A DNA stretch of 64,000 bases. It comes from Deltaproteobacteria bacterium HGW-Deltaproteobacteria-2. Lineage in GTDB: Bacteria > Desulfobacterota > Syntrophia > Syntrophales > Smithellaceae. Positions 53,710 to 62,633 of this stretch are shown here, one piece after another. Made by a program: the position numbers and the translations under genes. The DNA lies in contig PHBC01000003.1 of assembly GCA_002840505.1 (NCBI GenBank), positions 29,927-93,926 of the forward strand, written 5' to 3'. Below the pieces are notes generated by a model that saw only the letters and a program-made list of their open reading frames with translations, was not told the DNA's origin and searched no databases. Each line of letters opens with the position of its first letter. The first letter of the stretch is position 1.

Positions 53710-54510
53710 ATGGAAAAAATTCCTCCATTTAGTGCTCAGCATCTTGAAGCAGCATGCAAGGTGTTAGCTAATACAGAGCGTGGCCTCACTGGTTCCGAGA
53801 TAGCGTACCTTCTTCAAGATTGCCGCCTTGAAGATGTATCGCCCGAGATGACCAAATGGAAACGACTATTTAACGCACTGGTAAAGGCTCAGAACACCCA
53901 CAAAGTTGGCAATCATTTGATTATGTTTGTCAATCGTGCACTTAACCCGGTGAGTTATGCCCGAGACAAGGAGAAATTTTCTTGGCGTAGAAATGAGCTA
54001 AATGTGGTTCTGTCGTTCTCTGGCTTCAGCGTAAGAGAAGATGGGAAAGTTATTCGTACACAAGCAGAAACTACTCTCAAGGGGGCGCGGGCTCGGGCAG
54101 GTGCACTTAGGGCAGCACTCGAAGATCGAGGTGCTCACTCGGAGATACTCAAATATTGTCGTGCCGAGCTTGTGGACGAAAATTACTTCCATGCCGTGCT
54201 TGAAGCAATAAAAGGAATAGCGGAGAGAATTAGGATTATTTCGGGGCTAACCACTGATGGGGCAGAACTTGTAAACACTGCATTTTCAGTAAAGGCTCCG
54301 GTTCTCGCTATTAACTCGCTCAAGACTGAAACTGAAATAAGTGAACAAAAGGGATTTAGCAATATTCTAGTGGGACTGTTCGGGGCTGTTAGAAATCCCA
54401 CGGCTCATGTCCCAAAGGTAACGTGGCCAATGACAGAACAGGATGCACTGGATATTCTATCATTGGTTTCTTTTGTGCACAGAAAGCTAGATGGAATAGT
54501 CAAGATATAA
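53710..54510 (+). CDS. HEPN-type TIGR02391 (Ymh) family protein
   Basis: 266 residues, no strong ribosome-binding site. N-terminal helical part (HLEAACKVLANTERGLTGSE) and a C-terminal HEPN-like domain with FGAVRNPTAHVPKV; the RNPTAH is the Rx4H motif of HEPN RNases. The order matches TIGR02391/Ymh proteins that are often found on mobile elements and linked to phage defence. It lies after the solitary BrnA gene in a small accessory-looking interval. Targets and activity are unknown. Confidence 0.75.
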   Translation: MEKIPPFSAQHLEAACKVLANTERGLTGSEIAYLLQDCRLEDVSPEMTKWKRLFNALVKAQNTHKVGNHLIMFVNRALNPVSYARDKEKFSWRRNELNVVLSFSGFSVREDGKVIRTQAETTLKGARARAGALRAALEDRGAHSEILKYCRAELVDENYFHAVLEAIKGIAERIRIISGLTTDGAELVNTAFSVKAPVLAINSLKTETEISEQKGFSNILVGLFGAVRNPTAHVPKVTWPMTEQDALDILSLVSFVHRKLDGIVKI

Positions 54511-54600
54511 ACCACGTATCAGTGCTAAAGAAACCATTAACTCAGGACTCTGCTTCGGTTGGAATTGAACCTAGTGAGATAGTTGAACATACTTATATTT

Positions 54601-54840
54601 AGGGCTGTTCAAAAAAGCTCAGATGCAAGGCACGCGAGCCATCAGGAATGAGGAAGCGCATCCGGCATGCGTTGAAACAACTTATGGATACCGGCCTTCG
54701 CCGGTATGACAACTTTTACTATTCATACCTTTTTGATTTCAAAGGATAACGCGGCGGCAAGGAGGAGGCTCCGCAGGCGTATAGTACAATACGTTGAGGA
54801 AGCCGACGACGATGCCAACAAAGTTAGCTGAAGAAATCAA
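54601..54840. repeat. GCTCAGATGCAAGGC-type repeat with a family A unit
   Basis: GGGCTGTTCAAAAAAGCTCA followed by GATGCAAGGCACGCGAGCC and ending TGCGTTGA (54601-54675), then a family A unit (54684-54711), then a partly similar segment GCAAGGAGGAGGCTCCGCAG ... ATACGTTGAGGAAGCCGACG (54753-54822). The two outer parts resemble each other in layout. I know of no other copy in this window, so its repeat status rests on resemblance to elements common in deltaproteobacterial genomes. Nothing coding is seen. Confidence 0.5.
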
Positions 54841-54848
54841 AATTGGTA

Positions 54849-56510
54849 TCAGTCTTTAAAGATGGCCCCCGTTGAGGCGGAGGTGACTAGTTTCGCATAT
54901 CTCGCCAGATAACCTGTCGTAATCCGCGGTTTGAAAGGCTTCAAAGCTTTTCTTCGTTTAGCCAGTTCCTGATTGCTGACTTTCAGGTTCAGCTTTTTGG
55001 CCGGAATATCAATCGCAATAATGTCGCCTTCTTTCACCAGCGCCATCGGGCCGCCTTCCGCCGCTTCGGGCGAAATATGGCCTATTGCCGCGCCCTGTGT
55101 ACCGCCACTGAAACGTCCATCCGTCAAAAGTGCAACTGTTTTATCCAAGCCCATACCGACGATTGCTGAAGTGGGAGAGAGCATTTCTCTCATGCCCGGA
55201 CCTCCTTTAGGACCCTCAAAACGGATAACCACAATGTCGCCACCTTTAATTTTTCCGCCCAGAATAGCCGCAATGGCGTCATCCTCGCAATCAAACACGC
55301 GGGCACGGCCTTCGTTTTTCTGCATGGCCGGCGCAACCGCAGATTGTTTAACCACCGCTCCATCAGGCGCGAGGTTGCCGCGCAAAATCGCGATGCCGCC
55401 CTGCTGTGAATAGGCATTTTTCAAAGTTCTGATAACATCCGTATTCAAAACACGGGCTTCTTTTAAATTGGCGCCGACGGTTTTGCCTGTAACAGTAATT
55501 GCCTTTCCATCAATGACACCCAGCGAACTGATTACTTTCATCACGGCCTGAATGCCGCCTGCCATATCGAAATCTTCAATATGATGATGTCCGGCAGGAC
55601 TCAGCTTGCAGAGATTAGGGGTTTTCTCGCTTATTTTATTAAATAGATCTAAATCAAGTTTTATCCCCGCTTCGTGGGCAATGGCGGGAATATGCAAAAC
55701 AGTATTAGTGGAACAGCCCAGCGCCATATCCACGGCAATGGCGTTTTTAAAAGCGGCCAGTGTTGCGATATCACGCGGTCTGACGTTCTTTTTGAGTAGA
55801 TCCATTATTTTCATACCGGCATGTTTGGCCAGCCGGTGACGCGCCGCCAGTACTGCGGGAATCGTTCCATGGCCGGGCAACCCCAGACCCATTGCTTCCG
55901 TGACACAGTTCATGGAATTGGCCGTGTACATCCCGGAGCACGAACCGCAGCCGGGACAGGCACAATCTTCCAGTTGCTTGAGCGCGGCGGCAGTCATCTT
56001 TTTGACTTTGACAGCACCCACGCCTTCAAAGACAGTGATGAGATCAACGGGCTTACCATTAAGTTTTCCTGCCAGCATCGGCCCCCCGCTGATAAAAATG
56101 GATGGGATGTTCAGACGCAACGCTGCCATAAGCATACCCGGAATAATTTTGTCGCAATTGGGAATGAAAACCAGAGCGTCAAAAGGATGAGCCTTGGCCA
56201 TAATCTCGATGGAATCGGCAATCAGCTCGCGGCTGGCCAATGAATATTTCATGCCTTCATGTCCCATCGCGATGCCGTCGCAGACACCGATAACCGGAAA
56301 TTCCACCGGAGTTCCTCCGGCCATCCGGACTCCCGCCTTAACATCCTGCGTGATTAAATCAAGATGGATGTGTCCGGGAATTATTTCATTGGCCGAATTG
56401 ACCACGCCGATTATAGGCCGGGCAATTTCTTCATCTGTGTAGCCCATCGCCTTGAAAAGTGAACGATGCGGGGCACGCTCGAAACCTTTTTTCATGAGAT
56501 CGCTTCTCAT
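54849..56510 (-). CDS. ilvD: Dihydroxy-acid dehydratase
   Basis: 553 residues with GGGAGAG upstream. Iron-sulfur cluster cysteines in CDGIAMG, PNCDK and [18 protein letters not shown]. It dehydrates 2,3-dihydroxy-isovalerate and dihydroxy-methylvalerate to the keto acids of Val and Ile. Last gene of the minus-strand ilvBHCD string. Confidence 0.95.
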   Translation of the reverse strand: MRSDLMKKGFERAPHRSLFKAMGYTDEEIARPIIGVVNSANEIIPGHIHLDLITQDVKAGVRMAGGTPVEFPVIGVCDGIAMGHEGMKYSLASRELIADSIEIMAKAHPFDALVFIPNCDKIIPGMLMAALRLNIPSIFISGGPMLAGKLNGKPVDLITVFEGVGAVKVKKMTAAALKQLEDCACPGCGSCSGMYTANSMNCVTEAMGLGLPGHGTIPAVLAARHRLAKHAGMKIMDLLKKNVRPRDIATLAAFKNAIAVDMALGCSTNTVLHIPAIAHEAGIKLDLDLFNKISEKTPNLCKLSPAGHHHIEDFDMAGGIQAVMKVISSLGVIDGKAITVTGKTVGANLKEARVLNTDVIRTLKNAYSQQGGIAILRGNLAPDGAVVKQSAVAPAMQKNEGRARVFDCEDDAIAAILGGKIKGGDIVVIRFEGPKGGPGMREMLSPTSAIVGMGLDKTVALLTDGRFSGGTQGAAIGHISPEAAEGGPMALVKEGDIIAIDIPAKKLNLKVSNQELAKRRKALKPFKPRITTGYLARYAKLVTSASTGAIFKD

Positions 56511-56552
56511 TGTTTTCTCTCCCTTTGATTTGAATAAATTAATAATAGGAAT

Positions 56553-56677
56553 CTCCCCGCCCCTTGTGGGAGGGGATTATGGGGAGGGGTAAATTATTTT
56601 TCAAACAGCACGCGCAAGTCTTCACCCTCACCCTATCCCTCTCCCCTCATAACCTAAAGGTCACACGAGGGAGAGGG
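56553..56677. repeat. Repeat family C
   Basis: CTCCCCGCCCCTTGTGGGAG, AGGGGATTATGGGGAGGGG and CCCTCTCCCCTCATAACC...GAGGGAGAGGG. It is inside the ilv operon between ilvC and ilvD and so probably transcribed. Confidence 0.75.
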
Positions 56678-56704
56678 AATAAAATGGACTTTTTAAGGAG
56701 TCGT

Positions 56705-57763
56705 CTATTTTTTCTTGCGATTTTCCGGTCTCAATGCCCTCACAGCGGCTCCTGCCTGCCACATTTCCGAATCACGCATTTCTTTAAGTTCTGCTTCCAG
56801 TTTATCTTTGTAGTCCGGAGCGCTGTTGACTCTCAACACAATTTCTGTTTCTTTACCGGTGGCAACGGACTTATAGAGTTCTGTAAATACAGGCGCCACC
56901 GCTTTGCGGAATTTATGACGCCAGTCCAAAGCACCGCGTTGAGCCGTACCGGAACAATTGGCATACATCCAATCCATACCGTTTTCGCCGACCAGCCGAA
57001 TAAGGCTTTGGGTCAGCTCTTCCACTGTTTCGTTGAAGGCTTCGCTGGGAGTGTGGCCATGCTTGCGCAATTCATTGTACTGCGCTTCCATCATCCCCGC
57101 CAGAGCGCCCATGAGCACACCGCGCTCTCCGGTCAAATCACTGTAAACCTCCGCCTGGAAAGTTGTCGGGAATAAAAATCCGGAGCCAATGGCAATGCCC
57201 AGTGCCAGAGTTCTCTCCAGTGCGCGCCCGGTGGCATCCTGATGAACGGCAAAGCTGGAATTTATTCCGCTGCCGTCAAGAAAATTCCGGCGCACGGAGG
57301 TTCCCGAACCTTTGGGCGCAACCATGATTACATCCACAAAATCGGGAGGTACAATACCGGTCTGTTTTTTATACACAATGGAGAAACCGTGGGAGAAGTA
57401 AAGAGCATCTCCCTTTTTCAGATTGGCTTTGACCTTAGGCCAGAGAATCTTCTGTGCTGCATCGGAAACTAAATACTGAATAATTGTGCCGCGCTGGACT
57501 GCTTCTTCAATAGGAAAAAGCGTTTTGCCGGGAACCCAACCGTCAGCGATTGCCTTTTTCCAGTATCGCTTATCTTCCTTTGCCTGACCGATAATTACAT
57601 TAATGCCGTTATCTCTCATATTAAAAGCCTGCGCCGGACCTTGAACGCCATAACCCAGTACAGCAACAACTTCTTTTTTCAAAACTTTCTGTGCTTTCTT
57701 TAGAGAAAACTCTTTCGATGTAATGACATCTTCAATAACTCCGCCAAAATTAATTTTTGCCAT
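56705..57763 (-). CDS. ilvC: Ketol-acid reductoisomerase
   Basis: 352 residues. Nucleotide-binding loop AVLGYGVQGPAQAFNMRDNG; knotted C-terminal domain with AEVYSDLTGERGVLMGALAG. It isomerises and reduces acetolactate to dihydroxyisovalerate. The GxGxQGPAQ form, rather than GSQGHAHA, and the sequence GKTLFPIEEA differ from the usual bacterial class I enzymes and look more like the Bacteroidota/plant type. Length is near that of class I. Confidence 0.93.
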   Translation of the reverse strand: MAKINFGGVIEDVITSKEFSLKKAQKVLKKEVVAVLGYGVQGPAQAFNMRDNGINVIIGQAKEDKRYWKKAIADGWVPGKTLFPIEEAVQRGTIIQYLVSDAAQKILWPKVKANLKKGDALYFSHGFSIVYKKQTGIVPPDFVDVIMVAPKGSGTSVRRNFLDGSGINSSFAVHQDATGRALERTLALGIAIGSGFLFPTTFQAEVYSDLTGERGVLMGALAGMMEAQYNELRKHGHTPSEAFNETVEELTQSLIRLVGENGMDWMYANCSGTAQRGALDWRHKFRKAVAPVFTELYKSVATGKETEIVLRVNSAPDYKDKLEAELKEMRDSEMWQAGAAVRALRPENRKKK

Positions 57764-57813
57764 GATAACCCCCTATTAATATATTGATAAATTTTTATTT
57801 TTTTTAGTTATGA

Positions 57814-58299
57814 TTAATTTTCCAAATTTAAAGCAACAATTCCCGTTCTTGTCATATCGGCGATACCCAACGGCTCCAGGCGTGCCAGAGCAAACTCAAT
57901 CTGTGACTGATCGCCGGTTATTTCCAAAATTATATATGTATCTGCGGAAGCTATTACTTTCCATTTATTCGTGTCAACTGCTTTCTTTATCTGTTCTTTT
58001 TTATCCGGCGTTAAATTCAGGCGGACCATAATAAGTTCGCGATGGATTGATTCCACATTAGTCAAATCATCGACCTGAATAACATCGACCAGCCTTTGTA
58101 ATTGACCTTCAATTCGATTGACAGTTTCCTGAGTGCCTACGGTGGTCATAACTATTTTTGATATTTCGTATTGCATTGTCGTATTCACGCTCAGGCTTTC
58201 AATGTTATAGCCCTTGCCGCCCAGCGTTCCCGCAATCCTGGCCAGCACGTCCGGCTTGTTGTGAACAAGTATCGAAATTATATGCTCCTTTTTTTCCAT
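57814..58299 (-). CDS. ilvH: Acetolactate synthase small subunit
   Basis: About 161 residues starting MEKKEHIISILV; GAGGG upstream fits this start better than the Met five codons earlier. An ACT domain (HIISILVHNKPDVLARIAGT, residues about 5-75) and a C-terminal domain of IlvH type. It binds Val for feedback inhibition and stimulates IlvB. Lies 50 bp before ilvC. Confidence 0.93.
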   Translation of the reverse strand: MEKKEHIISILVHNKPDVLARIAGTLGGKGYNIESLSVNTTMQYEISKIVMTTVGTQETVNRIEGQLQRLVDVIQVDDLTNVESIHRELIMVRLNLTPDKKEQIKKAVDTNKWKVIASADTYIILEITGDQSQIEFALARLEPLGIADMTRTGIVALNLEN

Positions 58300-58375
58300 C
58301 TTTTCCCTCACCATCGTTATTTATTTTAAAACCTCTCAAAACGACTTTGTTACAATGTAATTATACGTTTTTTTG

Positions 58376-58495
58376 TCCCCCGCTGGCGGGGGTTTAATGG
58401 GGTGGATGTATTGAAACACATTATCCACCTCCGTCCCGATTCCTCATCGGGACACCTCTCGGAAATCCTCCCGGCTTCGCGCCAGCGGAGGACAT
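58376..58495. repeat. Repeat family C-like
   Basis: GTCCCCCGCTGGCGGGGG, GTCCCGATTCCTCATCGGGAC and CTCCCGGCTTCGCGCCAGCGG in the gap between ilvB and ilvH. Diverged relative to other family C copies. Confidence 0.6.
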
Positions 58496-58517
58496 TCATG
58501 GACTTTTCACAAAGTCG

Positions 58518-60221
58518 TTAGTTGATCATTTCTCTGCTACCCAACGACATATTACTTATCGAATCACCCGGATGAACCATGGGATAAACGCATTCTTCCC
58601 GCGACACCCGGAAATCCATTAATACCGGCCTGTCAAGAGCAAGGCCTTCTTTCAAAACACTTTCCACTTCTTCCGGTTTTGTCGCGCGCATCCCGACAAC
58701 ACCGAAGGCCTCCGCCAACTTCACAAAGTCCGGTGCGTAAGCCATATCCGTGTGCGAATAGCGTTTTTCGTAAAACAATTCCTGCCATTGACGAGGCATG
58801 CCTAAAAATTCATTGTTTAACAAAACTATTTTCACATTGATTTTATATTGCGCGGCGGTGGCCAGTTCCTGAATATTCATCTGAATACTGCCGTCACCGG
58901 CAATATCCACAACCTGTTTATCCGGGAAAGCGCACTTGACGCCAATCGCCGCGGGCAGACCAAAACCCATCGTTCCCAGCCCGCCCGAAGAAACAAACGT
59001 ATTGGGCTTATCAAATGGGAAAAACTGCGCCGTCCACATCTGATGCTGACCGACTTCCGTTGTGATAATCGCATCGCCTTTGGTCAGCTTATGCAGAGTC
59101 TCAATCACAAACTGCGGCTTGATTACTTTGCCGTTCTGGCAATAAGTCAATGGAACTTTTTCCTTCCACTCGGCAATCTCAGCCAGCCATTCCTGCCGTT
59201 GTGATTTTTCACATGTGTAATTATGTTCATCCAGAAATTTAATTAAATCTTTCAATACGGCCTTTGTATCGCCGATTATCGGCAAATCAACGGCAACATT
59301 TTTATTAATTGATGAGGGGTCAATATCGATATGAACGATTTTGGCGTTGGCGGCAAATGTATCAATAGTACCGGTAACTCTGTCGTCAAATCTCACGCCC
59401 ACTGCTATAAGCAAATCGCAGTGGCTGATAGCCATGTTAGCGTAGTAAGTACCGTGCATACCCAACATTCCCAGCCATAAAGGATCGCTCCCCGGAAAAG
59501 AACCAAGCCCCATCAAAGTGCCGGTAACAGGAATCTGATATTTTCTGGCCATTTTAGTCAACAGTTCAGAGGCCCTCCCCAGAATGACGCCGCCACCGGT
59601 CATAATCAGAGGTTTTTTAGCGACGGTGAGCATTTCCAGCAAATTGGTCATCTTCTTGAAGGCCGGTTTATATACCGGTTCATGATTTCTAATTTTTATA
59701 CTGGCAGGATCATATTCCGCTTCCGCCGCCATTACATTTTTAGGTAAATCAACAAGCACCGGACCCGGCCTTCCCGAACGGGCAATATGAAAAGCTTCTT
59801 TAATTGTCGGAGCGAGATCTTCGATATTGCGCACCAGAAAATTATGTTTAGTGCAGGGGCGGGTTATGCCCGTGATATCGCATTCCTGAAAAGCATCATT
59901 GCCGATCAGCCCCGTGGGAACCTGACCGGTAAAAACAACCAGGGGGATGGAATCCATATTCGCCGTGGCAATTCCAGTCACGGTATTGGTTGCTCCGGGA
60001 CCGGACGTAACCAGACAAACGCCCACTTTTCCGGTTGACCGGGCATAGCCGTCAGCGGCATGCACAGCACCCTGCTCATGACGGACCAAAATATGCTTCA
60101 TATTACTTTTGTAAAGCTGATCATAGATATCCAGAACTGCACCGCCAGGATATCCGAAGATAATATCGACCTTTTCTTCTTCGAGAGCCTTCAGCAATAT
60201 TTGTGTTCCCTTCAGTTTCAT
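58518..60221 (-). CDS. ilvB: Acetolactate synthase large subunit
   Basis: 567 residues with GGGAGAC upstream. TPP enzyme: catalytic Glu in RHEQGAVHAADGYAR, FAD-linked middle domain, and the TPP/Mg motif GDGSIQMNIQELATAAQ...LLNNE. It condenses pyruvate (or pyruvate and 2-ketobutyrate). First structural gene of the operon, 273 bp after the leader peptide stop codon. A strong attenuator lies between. Confidence 0.95.
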   Translation of the reverse strand: MKLKGTQILLKALEEEKVDIIFGYPGGAVLDIYDQLYKSNMKHILVRHEQGAVHAADGYARSTGKVGVCLVTSGPGATNTVTGIATANMDSIPLVVFTGQVPTGLIGNDAFQECDITGITRPCTKHNFLVRNIEDLAPTIKEAFHIARSGRPGPVLVDLPKNVMAAEAEYDPASIKIRNHEPVYKPAFKKMTNLLEMLTVAKKPLIMTGGGVILGRASELLTKMARKYQIPVTGTLMGLGSFPGSDPLWLGMLGMHGTYYANMAISHCDLLIAVGVRFDDRVTGTIDTFAANAKIVHIDIDPSSINKNVAVDLPIIGDTKAVLKDLIKFLDEHNYTCEKSQRQEWLAEIAEWKEKVPLTYCQNGKVIKPQFVIETLHKLTKGDAIITTEVGQHQMWTAQFFPFDKPNTFVSSGGLGTMGFGLPAAIGVKCAFPDKQVVDIAGDGSIQMNIQELATAAQYKINVKIVLLNNEFLGMPRQWQELFYEKRYSHTDMAYAPDFVKLAEAFGVVGMRATKPEEVESVLKEGLALDRPVLMDFRVSREECVYPMVHPGDSISNMSLGSREMIN

Positions 60222-60269
60222 TCTATGTCTCCCTGATTTTATAATTCATATTTTACACAATCATTAATT

Positions 60270-60356
60270 TGTCATTTCGACCGTAGGGAGAAATCTATGT
60301 TTCGAACATAGAATGGAATCATAAGATTTCTCGTCGCTCTGCTCCTCGAAATGACA
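60270..60356. repeat. Dispersed repeat family B, copy 3
   Basis: Starts TGTCATTTCGA and ends TCGAAATGACA, perfect inverted ends of 11 bp, with GGGAGAAATCT and AGATTTCTCGTC inside. It lies in the ilv leader between the attenuator and ilvB, so readthrough transcripts contain it. Confidence 0.75.
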
Positions 60357-60393
60357 CAAAAAGCTATTTTTCAAAGGTCTAAATTTATAAACT

Positions 60394-60428
60394 AAAAAAG
60401 CCGCCAGTCTCCTTGAGAAAAAGCGGCC
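60394..60428 (-). terminator. Attenuator terminator of the ilv operon
   Basis: Minus-strand order: GGCCGC (60428-60423), loop with extra TCTC/GAGA pairing, GGCGGC (60405-60400), then TTTTTT (60399-60394). The pairing GCCGC/GCGGC plus the T-run makes a rho-independent terminator 180 bp before ilvB. The 5' arm can instead pair with GCGGCTT at 60452-60446. Confidence 0.8.
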
Positions 60429-60445
60429 TTGCTCCTAAAACAACA

Positions 60446-60518
60446 AAGCCGCGGGCTTCAGGGGCCTGCGGCTTGTATCTTTTTTTTTATTTCTTAAAGA
60501 TACAGAGCGGCAGACCCC
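60446..60518 (-). promoter_or_regulatory. Alternative-pairing segments of the ilv attenuator
   Basis: In transcript order: segment a GGGGUCUGC (60518-60510, inside the leader peptide codons 26-29), segment b AAGCCGCAGGCCCC (60474-60461), segment c GCGGCUU (60452-60446). Segment a pairs with part of b over nine bases (one G-U), b pairs with c over seven, and c pairs with the terminator 5' arm. If a pairs with b, c is free to disrupt the terminator. A ribosome reaching the leader stop codon would cover a, letting b:c and the terminator form. Stalling at the earlier Ile, Leu or Val codons would do the opposite. Confidence 0.7.
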
Positions 60519-60595
60519 GTAAGTACGACTACTACGAGTACCAATACTATAGTCAGTATTGGAATAATGCCGTTTGCTAAATCTTTAAGAAACAT
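60494..60595 (-). CDS. ilv leader peptide (33 residues, 18 branched-chain)
   Basis: Minus-strand ATG at 60595 and TAA at 60494-60496. It begins MFLKDLANGIIPI and continues LTIVLVLVVVVL, ending TGSAALYL. Eighteen of 33 residues are Ile, Leu or Val, including four Val in a row. It is preceded by a good sigma-70 promoter and followed by attenuator hairpins and ilvB. This is the arrangement of ilv leader peptides, which control transcription by ribosome stalling when charged tRNA for branched-chain amino acids is scarce. The sequence could also be a small membrane peptide, but position favours the leader role. Confidence 0.82.
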   Translation of the reverse strand: MFLKDLANGIIPILTIVLVLVVVVLTGSAALYL

Positions 60596-60627
60596 AATAT
60601 TTCATTCCACTTAATTGATTTGTACTT

Positions 60628-60656
60628 TCAATAACGAAAAACAAAAAGTTTGTCAA
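60628..60656 (-). promoter_or_regulatory. Sigma-70 promoter of the ilv operon
   Basis: On the minus strand TTGACA (60656-60651) and TATTGA (60633-60628) are 17 bp apart. The start site would be near 60621, about 25 bases before the leader peptide ATG. It is the only good promoter pair upstream of the leader. Confidence 0.65.
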
Positions 60657-61074
60657 CAATATTTTTCATGACATTAGATAATTATTTAATCTGCAGAAAA
60701 ATATAGGTCATGTGTTATCTAGAACCAAACAGTATTTTATTTCTCCTTTTTCACTATTAATGCATCTTAGATTTTCTTCAAAATAAATAAGTTTCGGCAA
60801 TAACACAACCGCTGATCGTCAGCATATTTCCTTCTATGGCTGTGGAAAGAAGATCGATTTTTTTTACAAGCATTTGTAAAGGTTAAATTTTTGACACCAC
60901 TTCCCCATATTTATTTCTTGATTTCAACAAATAAATTTCGCATAGTAACTTACAAATAGATAGTTAAAAGATTAAATTTCCAGAAAGGTGCAAGACCCCC
61001 GTGTAAGGATTTGTTCAACTAAGTTTTTACGCCAGCGTCGCGTCGTAAAAAACTCTTAATCTTTAGGTGCAAAT
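60657..61074. other. Intergenic region before methyltransferase
   Basis: About 420 bp with no gene recognised. A hairpin GTTTTTACG (61023-61031) / CGTAAAAAAC (61044-61053) with a 12-base loop lies 21 bases before the methyltransferase start; it is AT-rich, lacks a G/C core and is not assigned. Confidence 0.4.
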
Positions 61075-61839
61075 ATGCAGGAACCATTTAGAATGTCAGA
61101 TATTGAAGCGAAGCAGAAAGTCGAAATAGAGTTTTGGCGCGACTCGAAGCATGAGTCTCCAGAAACTGATTCTATGTACAACATCGTGAACAAAGTCTCA
61201 GATGCCGGAGTGTTTTTAGACTGCCTTAATCGGCATCGAGCAAAGCTTACAAGTGATGGAAGAGTCTTGGAAATCGGGGGTGGGCAAGGATGGGCATCGT
61301 GTGTATACAAAAAGTTATTTCCCGATGCACATGTAACAGCAACGGATATCAGTGAATTTGCTGTTATGTCCTTGTCTAAGTGGGAGCGCTTGTTTGAGGT
61401 GAGAATCAACAATTCATATGCCTGTACAAGCTATGAAATTCATGAAAGTGACGCCTCGTTAGATCAGATATTTTGTTTTGCGGCAGCCCATCATTTCTTA
61501 GCCCACAAAAGAACTCTTCGTGAAATCAGTAGAGTATTGAAACCGGGAGGAAAGGCTATTTATTTTCATGAGCCAACTACACCAAAATACCTTTATCCTC
61601 TTGCGTACCGGCGGGTTAATAAAAAAAGACCACAAGTTCCCGAAGACGTACTAATAACTTCAGAACTTCGCAAACTAGCTTGTGCAATTGAGCTTGATTT
61701 GCATGTAGATTATTATCCGCAACTCATAAAAAGGAGACCATTCGAGATGGTTTATTATTTCGTCTTGAGTCGTGTCCCGTTTCTTCAACGTATATTACCG
61801 TGCTCAGCAAATTTCATATTTATAAAGAAAAGCTCCTGA
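61075..61839 (+). CDS. Class I SAM-dependent methyltransferase
   Basis: 254 residues with TTTAGGTG upstream. SAM-binding motif I VLEIGGGQGWASCVYKKLFP, motif II-like TATDIS, and ISRVLKPGGKAIYFHEP. The C-terminal 70 residues are basic and aromatic, ending with a hydrophobic stretch (FEMVYYFVLSRVPFLQRIL) that may touch the membrane. The substrate is unknown; similar proteins occur with polysaccharide or lipid genes. No operon partner. Confidence 0.8.
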   Translation: MQEPFRMSDIEAKQKVEIEFWRDSKHESPETDSMYNIVNKVSDAGVFLDCLNRHRAKLTSDGRVLEIGGGQGWASCVYKKLFPDAHVTATDISEFAVMSLSKWERLFEVRINNSYACTSYEIHESDASLDQIFCFAAAHHFLAHKRTLREISRVLKPGGKAIYFHEPTTPKYLYPLAYRRVNKKRPQVPEDVLITSELRKLACAIELDLHVDYYPQLIKRRPFEMVYYFVLSRVPFLQRILPCSANFIFIKKSS

Positions 61840-61948
61840 CAGGCAACACCCTAAACGATAATATGGTAATAGAGCCAAAACAATACAAGCAGCTGGAGTT
61901 CAAAACTTCAACCGTCTCTTTACTTTGTTAGGTCAAATAATTATTCTT

Positions 61949-62545
61949 CTATGGAGCAACAAACTTAATCGATGGATACCGATAGAAGAAATCTCCGATC
62001 AAGCTCAAACTAAAAGCACCGCCACCACCATTATTATGAACTATTTGCAGTGTGTTAATACCTTGTATTAAGTTCCAAGTTATATTATATGTCTTAGTCC
62101 CAGCTGTTTGTACATATCCAATCTGAGTCCCATTGAGGAAAAAATAGGCGTTATCATCACAATAATAAACTTTCTGGGTAACTGTAATTGCAGAAGGTGC
62201 ATATATCTTCATTTCATAAAGATGCGAATAACTTGCATAAGAATTATTGAAATTTATTTCGCCATTACTTGTCAAAATACTTTGCTTAGATTTCGTAAAA
62301 GTTGATGGATTTGTACGAGAACCAGATGTTTCATCAATCCAAAGAGTCCAACGTGGAAATTGACCCGATACTGTTCCATTAACATCCAAAGTTGAATATG
62401 GTGTCGTTGTACCAATACCAACTTTGCCGTTTACAATCAAATCACCGTCTGCAGCGTAAGAAGGCATAGTATTAATAGAAAGAACCATGCTAAATATAAA
62501 CAACATTGATAATATTTTAAGCCCTTTGACAATTTTCATTTTCAT
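61949..62545 (-). CDS. Exported protein with tail-fibre-like N-terminal motif
   Basis: 198 residues; ATGs at 62545 and 62539 follow AAGGAGTG, either is possible. Signal peptide to about residue 32 (SYAADG). Then GDLIVNGKVGIGTTTPYSTL and DVNGTVS, a motif found at the base of phage tail fibres and trimeric adhesin-like proteins. The rest is a beta-rich carbohydrate-binding-like domain (SHLYEMKIYAPSAITVTQKV; GINTLQIVHNNGGGGAFSLS). It follows the surface protein gene by 88 bp on the same strand and may be secreted with it. Confidence 0.7.
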   Translation of the reverse strand: MKMKIVKGLKILSMLFIFSMVLSINTMPSYAADGDLIVNGKVGIGTTTPYSTLDVNGTVSGQFPRWTLWIDETSGSRTNPSTFTKSKQSILTSNGEINFNNSYASYSHLYEMKIYAPSAITVTQKVYYCDDNAYFFLNGTQIGYVQTAGTKTYNITWNLIQGINTLQIVHNNGGGGAFSLSLIGDFFYRYPSIKFVAP

Positions 62546-62633
62546 TTCACTCCTTTCGAGTTTTTTTCTATAAGTTTTTATTCCGCATCCTGAACTACCC
62601 TTAGATTTTATTCATTTTATGTTGAGTCAGCTC

